In this document: piece after piece, positions 1-7,000 of the stretch | Layout: every line of letters begins with the position of its first letter | Position numbering within the stretch: the stretch's first letter is position 1 | Assembly: GCA_017652965.1 (NCBI GenBank) | Contig: JAGBZZ010000017.1 | Coordinates: 1 to 17,748, forward strand | From: Clostridia bacterium | GTDB lineage: Bacteria; Bacillota_A; Clostridia; Oscillospirales; CAG-272 | Length of the DNA stretch: 17,748 nucleotides | Direction: 5' to 3' | Translations under genes and position numbers: made by a program | Notes under the pieces: generated by a model | What the model was told of the DNA's origin: nothing | Databases searched by the model: none | Seen by the model: the letters and a program-made list of their open reading frames with translations, nothing else

Positions 1-361
1 CCTCATTTTTGCGGCTGCCATGATGGGTATTTCCTTTGGCTTTCTTTTTTATAACCGCCATCCGGCGCGGCTTTTCATGGGGGACACAGGCTCGCTTTTT
101 CTTGGCGGCATGGCGGTGGGATGTGGCTTTCTTTCGGATCTGCCCGCCCTGACACCGATCGTTGGCGGCGTGTTTGTGCTGGAGGGGATCAGCGTTGTCC
201 TGCAGGTGCTTTATTACAAGCTGACAGGCAAGCGGCTCTTTTTAATGGCACCGCTTCACCATCATCTGGAAAAGCGGGGCTTTAGTGAGAGGCGCATCGT
301 ACTGCTTCTTTCGCTCCTCGGTATCCTTTTAGCCCTTCTTGCCGCTCCGGGGGTCTTATAA
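1..361 (+). CDS. mraY: MraY, phospho-N-acetylmuramoyl-pentapeptide transferase (C-terminal part, 5' cut)
   Basis: This integral membrane enzyme transfers phospho-MurNAc-pentapeptide from UDP to undecaprenyl phosphate, giving lipid I. The reading frame is already open at base 2 and runs to TAA at 359-361, so only about the last 119 residues are present. Visible family marks are the FMGDTGSL motif, which holds a catalytic aspartate, the PLHHHLE histidine cluster and two or three hydrophobic helices, ending in a hydrophobic C-terminal helix. These are diagnostic for MraY within the polyprenyl-phosphate hexose/HexNAc-1-P transferase superfamily. The gene is followed after four bases by ftsW, without the murD that usually comes next. 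The upstream part is outside the window, so the start and the first catalytic motifs cannot be judged. Confidence 0.95.
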   Translation, partial: LIFAAAMMGISFGFLFYNRHPARLFMGDTGSLFLGGMAVGCGFLSDLPALTPIVGGVFVLEGISVVLQVLYYKLTGKRLFLMAPLHHHLEKRGFSERRIVLLLSLLGILLALLAAPGVL

Positions 362-365
362 ACCA

Positions 366-1529
366 ATGAAGTACCCGGGGATTTTCAGAAAGAAGGGGGC
401 GGCGCTACCGCTTGATGCGCGCACCGCGCGTCCGGACGGCGTCCTATTGACGTACATCCTGGCCTTGAGCGCGATCGGCTCTGTCATGGTGGCCTCGGCA
501 GGATATGCCTATGCCGCCTCACGCTATGGGGACAGTGGCTATTTTGCCAGGAAGCAGTTGTTTTTCGTCGCGGTCGGGCTCCTTTTGATGTGGGGGATCT
601 CCCGCATCCCAATGACCCATGTCCGCAAGGTGGTGCTTCCCGGATTTTTCATCACGGTTATTCTCCTTTTGATCACCCTTGTCTTTGGGCTTACCGGAAA
701 CGGAGCGCAACGCTGGATAGCCCTTGGCCCTTTGACCTTTCAGCCATCCGAGCTTGCAAAGCTTACGCTGGTGCTGACGCTGGGGCATTATTTCGATCTT
801 TACGGTGAAAGAATGGCAAGGGGGCGCAGAGACAGACTGCGCTATGGCATCCTCTTCCCGCTTGGTATCACGGGGGGAATCTGCCTTTTGGTCGTTTTAC
901 AGCGGCATCTTTCCGGCTTGATCATCCTGGCATCCATCGGGCTTTTGATGATGTTTCTTGCCGGTGCCGCCTCAAGTGCGCTGGGGCTGATATGCGGTGG
1001 CGGCGCATTAGGGGTAGGGGTGCTTGCTTTCACACTTGATTACACCAAGGAAAGAATCACGGTATGGCGGGATCCCGCCGCCTATCCCCTGGCAGGGGGA
1101 TGGCAAACGCTGCAAGGGCTGATGGCAATCGGATCCGGCGGTTTTTTCGGGCTGGGGCTTGGAAAAAGCAGGCTGAAATATAGCTGGGTATCCGAGCCTG
1201 CCAATGACTTTATTTTTACCATTACCTGTGAAGAACTGGGATTTTTGGGGGCTATCGCCATCATCCTTTTGTTTTTTCTCTTCTTAAAGCGCGGCTTTCT
1301 GATCGGCATCGGCAATCGGGATACCTTTTCCCGCATGGTCGCCCTCGGCATTACGGGAAAGGTGGCGATCCAAGTTATACTTAACCTCGCCGTTATCACA
1401 AATACCATCCCAAACACCGGGATATCCCTCCCCTTTTTCAGTTACGGCGGTTCTTCTCTTCTCATGCTTTTTGCTGAAATGGGAATTCTTTTGTCCATAT
1501 CACGCGGGGCACGCTTGCCGTACCGCTAA
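366..1529 (+). CDS. ftsW: FtsW/SpoVE-type SEDS peptidoglycan glycosyltransferase
   Basis: A SEDS-family polymerase of 387 residues that polymerises lipid II into glycan strands at the septum with a partner class B PBP. About ten hydrophobic helices are visible. Family marks: GNGAQRWIALGPLTFQPSE (111-129), WRDPAAYPLAGGWQ (234-247), EPANDFIFTITCEELGF (277-293) containing the Asp expected to be catalytic, and NTGISLPFFSYGGSSLL (350-366). I chose ATG 366. A longer reading from TTG 339 would overlap mraY by 23 bases and adds nothing conserved. The ribosome site is poor: GGGGG at 349-353 is 12 bases upstream, so translation may be coupled to mraY. Position between mraY and murG favours FtsW over RodA. 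SpoVE, the sporulation paralogue, cannot be excluded because it often occupies the same slot in Clostridia. Confidence 0.9.
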   Translation: MKYPGIFRKKGAALPLDARTARPDGVLLTYILALSAIGSVMVASAGYAYAASRYGDSGYFARKQLFFVAVGLLLMWGISRIPMTHVRKVVLPGFFITVILLLITLVFGLTGNGAQRWIALGPLTFQPSELAKLTLVLTLGHYFDLYGERMARGRRDRLRYGILFPLGITGGICLLVVLQRHLSGLIILASIGLLMMFLAGAASSALGLICGGGALGVGVLAFTLDYTKERITVWRDPAAYPLAGGWQTLQGLMAIGSGGFFGLGLGKSRLKYSWVSEPANDFIFTITCEELGFLGAIAIILLFFLFLKRGFLIGIGNRDTFSRMVALGITGKVAIQVILNLAVITNTIPNTGISLPFFSYGGSSLLMLFAEMGILLSISRGARLPYR

Positions 1530-1579
1530 AAAAGAGAATCTCCTCAAGCACGGGGATTACGAGATCAAAAGGAATGCTT

Positions 1580-2713
1580 ATGAAAATTTTACTGTCGGGC
1601 GGCGGTACAGCGGGCCACGTGACCCCCGCACTTGCCATTGCCGAAATTTTTAAATTCAATCACCCGGAGGCAGAAATCTGCTTTGTCGGCACCCCGGCGG
1701 GAATTGAAAGACGGCTGGTAACCGAAGCGGGATATCGGTATTTTCCAATCCCTGTTATGGGGCTTTCCCGCTCACTCACCCCCAAAAACCTTCGCGCCGT
1801 CTACCTTGCCCTTTTGGCAAAGAAAAAGGCCAAACGGCTTCTGCGCGAGCTTTGCCCCGATCTTGTGATCGGGACGGGCGGCTACGTCTGCTTTCCCGTA
1901 TTATCCGCCGCATGCTCGCTCGGTATTCCTACGGCACTGCACGAATCCAATGCCATCCCCGGGCTTGCTGTGCGGCACTTAGCGAAAAAAGCAGATCTCC
2001 TGCTTTTAAACTTTAGCGAGGTAGAAAGGCTGGTGAAAGCGCGCGGGCGGGTTGTGCAGGTGGGCAATCCGCATCGCACAAGCCTTGGCGGGATAAGCAA
2101 GGACGAAGCGCGGGAGCGCTTGCAAATCCCAAAGGATGCGCACGTCCTCCTTTCCTTTGGCGGTAGCCTTGGCGCCGAGGCCATGAACCGTGCCATCCTT
2201 GCGCTTTGGAAAAGCTACGTGCTATCAAACCCCGCCATCCACCACTTTCACGGTACGGGCGCAAGATACGCAGAAGACTTCCGACAGCTTTCGGCCGCAC
2301 TGCAGCCGCTACCGGATCGCATTAGGGTATATGAATATATCACCGAAATGCCCACACTGATGGCCGCGGCCGATCTGATTATTTGCCGTTCGGGGGCGAT
2401 GACGATCAGTGAGGTGGCGCGCGCGGGAAAGGCCGCCATTCTTATCCCTTCTCCGAACGTTGCCAATGATCATCAAACAAAAAATGCGGAAGCCCTGGCA
2501 GAGGCAGGCGCCGCTATCCTTCTGCCCGAGGCAGAGCTTGTCGGCAACCGCATGGAGGAGGCCGTGCAAGCCGTTCTTGAGGATGACGGAAAGCGAAAGA
2601 CGATGGAAAGGGCGATAAAAGCATTTGCCGTCCCGGATGCCAACCGAAAGATCTACCGTGAACTGACCCTGCTTTTAAAGGAAAAGAAAAAAATGCCGCC
2701 TGCACAACAGTGA
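1580..2713 (+). CDS. murG: MurG, UDP-GlcNAc:lipid I N-acetylglucosaminyltransferase
   Basis: Peripheral membrane GT-B enzyme that adds GlcNAc to lipid I to make lipid II, the substrate of FtsW and the PBPs. The 377-residue length is close to the family norm. The N-domain shows SGGGTAGHV (6-14), GTGGYVCFP (98-106) and HESNAIPG (121-128; many homologues have HEQN here). The C-domain shows FGGSLGA (193-199), then the sugar-nucleotide site with ITEMPTLMAAADLIICRSGA and PSPNVANDHQTKNA. ATG 1580 is preferred to ATG 1574 because AAAAGGA at 1567-1573 lies six bases before it, whereas it abuts 1574 directly. The gap after ftsW is 50 bases and holds only a weak 7-bp hairpin (1537-1558), so co-transcription is likely. 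The stop codon lies in the loop of the terminator. Confidence 0.96.
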   Translation: MKILLSGGGTAGHVTPALAIAEIFKFNHPEAEICFVGTPAGIERRLVTEAGYRYFPIPVMGLSRSLTPKNLRAVYLALLAKKKAKRLLRELCPDLVIGTGGYVCFPVLSAACSLGIPTALHESNAIPGLAVRHLAKKADLLLLNFSEVERLVKARGRVVQVGNPHRTSLGGISKDEARERLQIPKDAHVLLSFGGSLGAEAMNRAILALWKSYVLSNPAIHHFHGTGARYAEDFRQLSAALQPLPDRIRVYEYITEMPTLMAAADLIICRSGAMTISEVARAGKAAILIPSPNVANDHQTKNAEALAEAGAAILLPEAELVGNRMEEAVQAVLEDDGKRKTMERAIKAFAVPDANRKIYRELTLLLKEKKKMPPAQQ

Positions 2714-2727
2714 CAGGCGGCATTTTT
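2689..2727. terminator. Bidirectional intrinsic terminator between murG and the convergent gene
   Basis: A perfect 14-bp inverted repeat (2689-2702 with 2714-2727) around an 11-base loop. The GC core is GCCGCCTG/CAGGCGGC, flanked by A-run and T-run arms, so it ends in a T-tract on either strand. The left arm overlaps the last codons of murG and the murG stop is in the loop. It serves murG on the plus strand and plausibly the gene ending at 2734 on the minus strand. Confidence 0.93.
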
Positions 2728-2733
2728 CAAAGC

Positions 2734-4128
2734 TTATTCCTCTTCGGGAAGCTCAAGCTCCTTGATCAGATTCTCTTCAACCAGGGTCTTGGTATCCTTG
2801 TAAGCATACCAGGATGCGTAATCAAGATCCTCGGCCTCGCCTCTTTCAATCTCGAAATTAGCCATCATCTCGGAAATCAGGAACTTTGCCTTGCGGAGGC
2901 CAAGATCGCTCTTCACACGGATCATCATAGGAACCTTGGCATACGCATTCTTGTTCCCCTGATCCACGTGATGATACTTCTCTACCTCATAGGCATTCGG
3001 ATCCAGCGCGAGATAGATGCAAAGGCTCTTACCGCGCACCACCAGCTTAGCCAGCTGAAGGCGGCCGCGATTAAAGGCATCGTGCTTCCAGCTGATGCGC
3101 GATTTCACGCTCGCATATGCCATCAGCTCATTCTTGATCTCGCTGTAATAGTTCTTAAGCATATCGGGCGCCTGGATCACACGGGCGGTAAAGCTGCGGC
3201 TGTAACGGATCACCATGCGGAAGGTCTTGCCGTCCACCGTAACCTCACGGATCTCGGCGGCCTCTTCCTCTTCCTCGTCTTCGCTATCCTCGGCGGCATC
3301 CTCGGCAACGGGGGCTTCGACAACGGGAGCAGCGGGCGCTACCTCCTCTACGGGGGCTTCCTCCGCGGCTACCTCTTCCACCGCGGGGGCCTCCTCCTCT
3401 GCGACAGGGGCTTCCTCGGCTACTGCGGGGGCGGGCTCTTCCTGCACGGGTGCGGCGGCCTCACGCTCCTCTGCTTCACGGATGATGACAAGGATCTCGG
3501 GCTCCTGCACCGCGGCGACCTCCTCTACCGTCTCCTCAGGCATCACCTCTTCCACCTCAGCCAAAGGCTCTTCCACCTCGGCAGGGGCTTCTTCGACAGG
3601 GGCTTCCTCGGCTACTGCGGGGGCGGGCTCTTCCTGCACGGGAAGCTCTACCGTGGCAAACAGCGTAATGCTCTTACCGTGCACACGCATCTTGGCACGT
3701 GCAGGCTTCTGCATATCGACATCCGTGAACCAAGCAAGTGCCTCCTTTTCTTCCCCATCGACCGAAACGGTCAAAGCAGCGGGAGCAAAGGACTGCGCCG
3801 TCTTGGCGGCATACAGGGCAAGCCCTGCATTGGTCTGGCAAATGATGTAGCGGGTGGTCCCAAGGCGCACAAGCACCGCAAGAAGCAGGCACCATACCGC
3901 AAAGACCGCAAGCATCACAATTTCAAGCGACGCCTCAAACGGCAAAAGCGTGGCGAAGATATCATACACGGGCGAAAGCAACGCCACCTCAAGCGCCGCT
4001 ACCCGCTCTGCCAAATATACGCCGAGCAGTGCCGTAAAGGCCAACCACAGCACCACATGGAGAAGCACTGAGAAAGTGCGGTATCCGTTCCCGGCTTTTA
4101 ACCTTTTTGCATAAGATTTCGCTAACAT
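2734..4128 (-). CDS. Two-helix membrane protein with acidic Ala/Pro/Glu linker and conserved C-terminal domain, function unknown
   Basis: A 464-residue protein I cannot assign a function. ATG 4128 is chosen because AAAGGGG lies seven or so bases upstream; a longer frame to 4200 would run through the likely transcript start. Two hydrophobic helices at about 18-40 and 67-89 anchor it. A short region at 90-163 resembles a folded domain. Residues 164-293 are a low-complexity linker of Glu, Ala, Pro and Val with an internal duplication, broken by a hydrophobic EILVIIREAEERE segment. Residues about 300-427 (starting TFRMVIRYSRSFTARVIQ, with a central SRISWKHDAFNRGR and KLVVRGKSLCIYLALDP) look like a compact domain; from memory similar segments occur in many unnamed clostridial proteins, often after such linkers. 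The tail is acidic. It appears monocistronic. The helix spacing would allow both termini to be cytoplasmic, which is inference. Confidence 0.85.
   Translation of the reverse strand: MLAKSYAKRLKAGNGYRTFSVLLHVVLWLAFTALLGVYLAERVAALEVALLSPVYDIFATLLPFEASLEIVMLAVFAVWCLLLAVLVRLGTTRYIICQTNAGLALYAAKTAQSFAPAALTVSVDGEEKEALAWFTDVDMQKPARAKMRVHGKSITLFATVELPVQEEPAPAVAEEAPVEEAPAEVEEPLAEVEEVMPEETVEEVAAVQEPEILVIIREAEEREAAAPVQEEPAPAVAEEAPVAEEEAPAVEEVAAEEAPVEEVAPAAPVVEAPVAEDAAEDSEDEEEEEAAEIREVTVDGKTFRMVIRYSRSFTARVIQAPDMLKNYYSEIKNELMAYASVKSRISWKHDAFNRGRLQLAKLVVRGKSLCIYLALDPNAYEVEKYHHVDQGNKNAYAKVPMMIRVKSDLGLRKAKFLISEMMANFEIERGEAEDLDYASWYAYKDTKTLVEENLIKELELPEEE
3402..3450 (-). repeat. 49-bp direct repeat, copy 1, in linker of the 2734-4128 gene
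   Basis: Identical over 49 bases to 3594-3642 and in the same reading frame. It encodes PVQEEPAPAVAEEAPVA-like linker sequence. The exact DNA identity, rather than only protein similarity, points to a recent duplication or conversion in the linker. Confidence 0.92.
3594..3642 (-). repeat. 49-bp direct repeat, copy 2, in linker of the 2734-4128 gene
   Basis: Second identical copy, start-to-start spacing 192 bases (64 codons), so recombination between copies would remove or add 64 linker residues without shifting frame. Confidence 0.92.
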
Positions 4129-4190
4129 GATAACCCCTTTCCGCACGCTGTCAAACTTCATTCTGTAGAAAAACACACGTGTACATATAA

Positions 4191-4219
4191 ATAATAACAT
4201 ATGCTTTTGGAAAATTCAA
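4191..4219 (-). promoter_or_regulatory. Likely sigma-A promoter of the 2734-4128 gene
   Basis: On the minus strand, -35 TTGAAT (4219-4214) and -10 TATTAT (4196-4191) are separated by exactly 17 bases. Transcription would begin near 4184, giving a leader of about 56 bases before ATG 4128. The surrounding gap 4129-4411 is AT-rich and shared with the divergent promoter of the CapA-like gene. Confidence 0.7.
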
Positions 4220-4316
4220 TAGGTTTTTGCCTCTAAAACCACTTTTTTTGCACATTTTTTTATTTTTTTCTCACGCATAGCGCCTCTCATCCTTTTTTGT
4301 GAAGTTTTATTTGCAG

Positions 4317-4355
4317 GACAATCATTTTCCATTATTTTTTCGAAAAAGGATTGTC
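4317..4355. promoter_or_regulatory. Imperfect inverted repeat overlapping the -35 of the CapA-like gene, possible operator
   Basis: Arms 4317-4330 and 4342-4355 match at 12 of 14 positions (GACAATC ... GATTGTC ends), with 11 bases between. The right arm runs into the -35 hexamer at 4351-4356, where a bound repressor would block polymerase. The inner part also contains a TTTTTTCGAAAAA palindrome. There is no direct evidence that a protein binds. Confidence 0.35.
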
Positions 4356-4379
4356 TTTTCAAGAAAAAGCCTGTATAAT
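4351..4379 (+). promoter_or_regulatory. Sigma-A promoter of the first CapA-like gene
   Basis: -35 TTGTCT (4351-4356), 17-base spacer, -10 TATAAT (4374-4379). A perfect -10 and ideal spacing suggest strong expression. The ribosome site AAAGGAG at 4398-4404 follows, seven bases before ATG 4412. Confidence 0.85.
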
Positions 4380-4411
4380 GTAGGTGAAAATTCCATCAAA
4401 GGAGCTGTATC

Positions 4412-5500
4412 ATGAAAATTCTTATTGGTGCCGACCTCGTTCCTACCCCCGTCTCTGCACCGCTCTTTGAAGCCGGGGATACCGAAACGCTTTTCGGCGA
4501 TTTTACTTCCATTGTGAAGAATGCAGACCGCTTTATCGTCAACCTGGAGTGCGCCCTCACCACGGCCGACACTCCTATCCGCAAATGCGGCCCGAACCTG
4601 AAGGCCGATCCCTCCTGTGCCGATACGCTTGTCAAGCTTGGGGTCACCGATGTGATGCTCAGCAACAACCACACCTTTGACTTTGGCACAGTGGGTATGC
4701 GTGATACCATGAAGCATCTGGAGCGTGTGGGGCTTCCCTACACCGGTGTCGGCGAAAACGATACCGATTCCCGCAAGATCTACTACTTCGAGCAGGGGGA
4801 CAAGAAGTTTGGTATTATAAACGTATGCGAGCACGAGTATTCCTATGCTCTGCCCAACCGCCTCGGCGCTAACCCTTACGATCCCTACCTCACGATGCAT
4901 GATATCCGTGAGGCCAAGAAGAACGCCGACATTGTGATCGTTATTTATCACGGCGGCAAGGAGTTCTGCCGTTATCCCTCGCCCCGTCTGCGCCTGCTGT
5001 GCCACGAGATGGTCGAGTGCGGTGCCGACGTTGTTCTCACACAGCACAGCCACTGCATCGGCTGCTATGAGGAATACGAGGGCGGCCATATCGTATACGG
5101 CCAGGGCAACTTCCACTTTGTGAAGCCCCATACGCTGGATGGGTGGTTCACCAGCCTTCTGATCGAGCTGGAGATCGGTGACGCCATTACCCTCAACTAC
5201 TATCCCATGATGCAAAATGCCGAAACCGGCGGTGTCAATCTTGCCACCGGCGAGGATGCCAAGGCTATCATGGATGCCTTCTATGCCAGAAACGAGGAGC
5301 TGAAGGACGGCAGATGGATGGACGGCTGGCGCGCCTTCTGCGAGTCGGTTCCCCATTACAAAACCGCTCCTACAAGATTCTACAAGCCCGAATCCACCGA
5401 GCAGCAGAACGAGACCTTTGCCCACTTCTTGGATTGCGAAGCGCATACCGACGTATGGCGCGAATATTTTAAGACCTGGCATCACACCAACGATTGCTGA
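4412..5500 (+). CDS. CapA-like protein (PGA_cap family, calcineurin-like metallophosphoesterase fold), copy 1
   Basis: A 362-residue protein of the CapA family, named after a poly-gamma-glutamate capsule protein; the exact reaction in the family is not settled. Metal-site-like motifs occur in the expected order: GAD (D8), NLE (44-46), SNNHTFDFG (84-92), YHGGKE (179-184) and QHSHCIG (211-217), followed by the GQGNF strand. There is no signal peptide or membrane helix, so it is probably cytoplasmic, unlike anchored capsule CapA. The C-terminal third ends with a conserved CEAHTDVW/FKTWHHTN segment shared with its neighbour. It is monocistronic: own promoter at 4351, AAAGGAG seven bases before ATG, hairpin terminator after it. 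All 15 arginine codons are CGC, CGT or AGA, unlike flanking genes that use CGG and AGG freely, which fits high expression or different ancestry. Substrate unknown. Confidence 0.85.
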   Translation: MKILIGADLVPTPVSAPLFEAGDTETLFGDFTSIVKNADRFIVNLECALTTADTPIRKCGPNLKADPSCADTLVKLGVTDVMLSNNHTFDFGTVGMRDTMKHLERVGLPYTGVGENDTDSRKIYYFEQGDKKFGIINVCEHEYSYALPNRLGANPYDPYLTMHDIREAKKNADIVIVIYHGGKEFCRYPSPRLRLLCHEMVECGADVVLTQHSHCIGCYEEYEGGHIVYGQGNFHFVKPHTLDGWFTSLLIELEIGDAITLNYYPMMQNAETGGVNLATGEDAKAIMDAFYARNEELKDGRWMDGWRAFCESVPHYKTAPTRFYKPESTEQQNETFAHFLDCEAHTDVWREYFKTWHHTNDC

Positions 5501-5533
5501 CGGGGCTACCGCACTTTGGCATAACCGCAACCA

Positions 5534-5571
5534 AAAAGGAGATGTACTGCTTTCGCGGTATATCTCCTTTT
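5534..5571 (+). terminator. Intrinsic terminator of the first CapA-like gene
   Basis: Arms 5534-5550 and 5555-5571 pair almost throughout, with two G-T wobbles, around a 4-base TTTC loop. The core is AAAAGGAGAT/ATCTCCTTTT, so the transcript ends in a T-run. It begins 33 bases after the stop codon. Confidence 0.85.
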
Positions 5572-5773
5572 CTCATCTTTGAAATTCGGTCGAATCTTGA
5601 GGTTGAAAAACCCAATGCTTTTTTGACAATCTATTATATTCGTTTGCATATTTCCGTTTTTGCTCTGCAACGCAGGTTACTACGCCACACGGAGCGAAGA
5701 ACGAAAATTTCTGCCAAAAATCTGCACGCCCTCAGCTTGTTGGCAATTTGTTTCTACTTTTTTTCGAAAAGAC
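5572..5773. other. AT-rich spacer between the CapA-like copies
   Basis: With the flanking signals this is a 337-base gap (5501-5837). Beyond the terminator and the promoter at 5774, I see only a weak second promoter-like pair: TTGACA at 5623-5628 with CATATT 18 bases later (5647-5652). A 115-codon frame crosses the whole gap, but it runs through both terminator and promoter and is not a credible gene. Confidence 0.5.
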
Positions 5774-5802
5774 TTGACATTTTGAAAGAAAACTCGCATA
5801 AT
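5774..5802 (+). promoter_or_regulatory. Sigma-A promoter of the second CapA-like gene
   Basis: Perfect -35 TTGACA (5774-5779), 17-base spacer, -10 CATAAT (5797-5802). It is followed by AAAGGAG at 5825-5831, six bases before ATG 5838. Like copy 1, it is immediately preceded by a T-run/CG/A-run palindrome. Confidence 0.85.
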
Positions 5803-5837
5803 GAAACTGTAAACTACATATCCGAAAGGAGCATCCC

Positions 5838-6926
5838 ATGAAAATTGTTCTCGGGGCTGACCTTGTCCCCTTCAAAGAATCCGAAAAGCTGTTCGTAAAC
5901 GGCGATATTGAAAAGCTTTTCGGCGACGTACTGCCCATCCTCAAGGGGGCTGACCGTCTGATCGTGAACCTTGAATGCGCCCTCACCACCTTTGACGGCG
6001 CCATCACAAAATGCGGCCCGAACCTGAAGGCCGATCCTGCCTGTGCCGATACGCTTGTCAAGCTTGGGGTCACCGACGTGATGCTCAGCAACAACCACAC
6101 CTTTGACTTTGGTACCGTCGGCCTGCGTGACACCATGAAGCATCTGGACCGCGTGGGGCTTCCCTACACCGGTGTCGGCGAAAACGATACCGATTCCCGC
6201 AAGATCTACTACTTCGAGCAGGGTGGCAAGAAGTTCGGTATTGTGAACGTGTGTGAGCACGAGTATTCCTATGCTCTGCCCAACCGCCTTGGTACTAACC
6301 CCTACGATCCCTACCTCACGATGCACGACATCCGTGAAGCCAAGAAGAATGCCGATATCGTGATCGTCATTTATCACGGCGGCAAGGAGTATTGCCGTTA
6401 TCCCTCGCCCCGTCTGCGCCTTCTCTGCCATGAGATGGTTGAGTGCGGTGCCGACGTTGTTCTGACCCAGCACATCCACTGCATCGGCTGCTACGAGGAG
6501 TAAGAGGGCGGCCAGATCCTTTACGGCCAGGGTAACTTCCACTTCGCCATGCCCTCCGGCCAGGAGGGGTGGTTCACCAGCCTGATCGTGGAGCTTGATA
6601 TCGGCGATACCATTAAGTGGAATTTCTACCCCATCCGCCTTAACATTGAGGAGTGCGAGGTAAGACTTGCAAAGGGTGAGGATGCCGAGGAGATCATGAG
6701 CGCCTTCTATGCCCGTAACGAGGAGCTGAAGAACGGCAAATGGATGGAAGGCTGGCACGCCTTCTGCGAGTCCATGCCCAACTACAGAAACGCCCTTACG
6801 ACCGTCTACAAGCCCGATTCCACCGAGCGCCAGAACCAGATCTTTGCCCACTATCTGGATTGCGAAGCGCATACCGACGTGTGGCGTGAGCTCTTCAAGA
6901 CCTGGCACCATACCAACGAGTGCTGA
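5838..6926 (+). pseudogene. CapA-like protein, copy 2, interrupted by in-frame TAA at codon 222
   Basis: Paralogue of the 4412-5500 gene with exactly the same span, 363 codons including the end stop. Codon 222 is TAA (6501-6503) where copy 1 has TAC (Tyr), so one base change splits it into a 221-residue N-terminal part and an untranslated-looking remainder in the same frame. The remainder is well preserved, with no further stops or frameshifts, and ends with the same CEAHTDVW and FKTWHHTN segments. No ribosome site precedes ATG 6549, so separate expression of the tail is unlikely. The truncated product would keep all metal-site motifs up to QHIHCIG (211-217) but lose 141 residues. Promoter and ribosome site look intact, so decay is recent, or the TAA is a sequencing error, or the shorter form is made. 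Residues 58-221 are about 95% identical to copy 1; the ends are far more diverged. Confidence 0.85.
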
Positions 6927-6958
6927 GAGTTTTTTGACAACCAAGCACTAATAATACA

Positions 6959-6999
6959 AAACCCGCCGCGATTCTGCCTTTGCAGATCACGGCGGTTTT
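6959..6999. terminator. Intrinsic terminator between the second CapA-like gene and cca
   Basis: A hairpin with CCGCCG (6963-6968) pairing CGGCGG (6990-6995), an internal mismatch and one bulge, then CTGC/GCAG around a 4-base loop. It is flanked by an A-run and a T-run, so it can act on both strands between convergent genes. The flanking T-tracts are short, making it weaker than the murG terminator. Confidence 0.75.
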
Positions 7000-7000
7000 C

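Noticed and set aside
2710..4071. Long plus-strand open frame of 453 codons opposite the acidic-linker protein
   Set aside because: It is the mirror of a low-complexity Glu/Ala/Pro linker, rich in Gly/Leu/His repeats with no domain, and it lacks a ribosome site. The minus-strand gene has promoter, ribosome site and membrane helices.
4322..5530. Minus-strand open frame of 402 codons opposite the first CapA-like gene
   Set aside because: Shadow frame; a similar frame lies opposite copy 2 (5814-6944). Both cross the promoter and start of the true genes and have no family motifs.
5494..5841. Plus-strand 115-codon frame between the CapA-like genes
   Set aside because: It starts inside the first gene's end, passes through a clear terminator and a clear promoter, and has no ribosome site or domain.
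4412..6926. Tandem CapA-like genes as part of a mobile element
   Set aside because: No transposase, integrase, terminal inverted repeats or target-site duplications are visible at either side; simple tandem duplication explains the pair.
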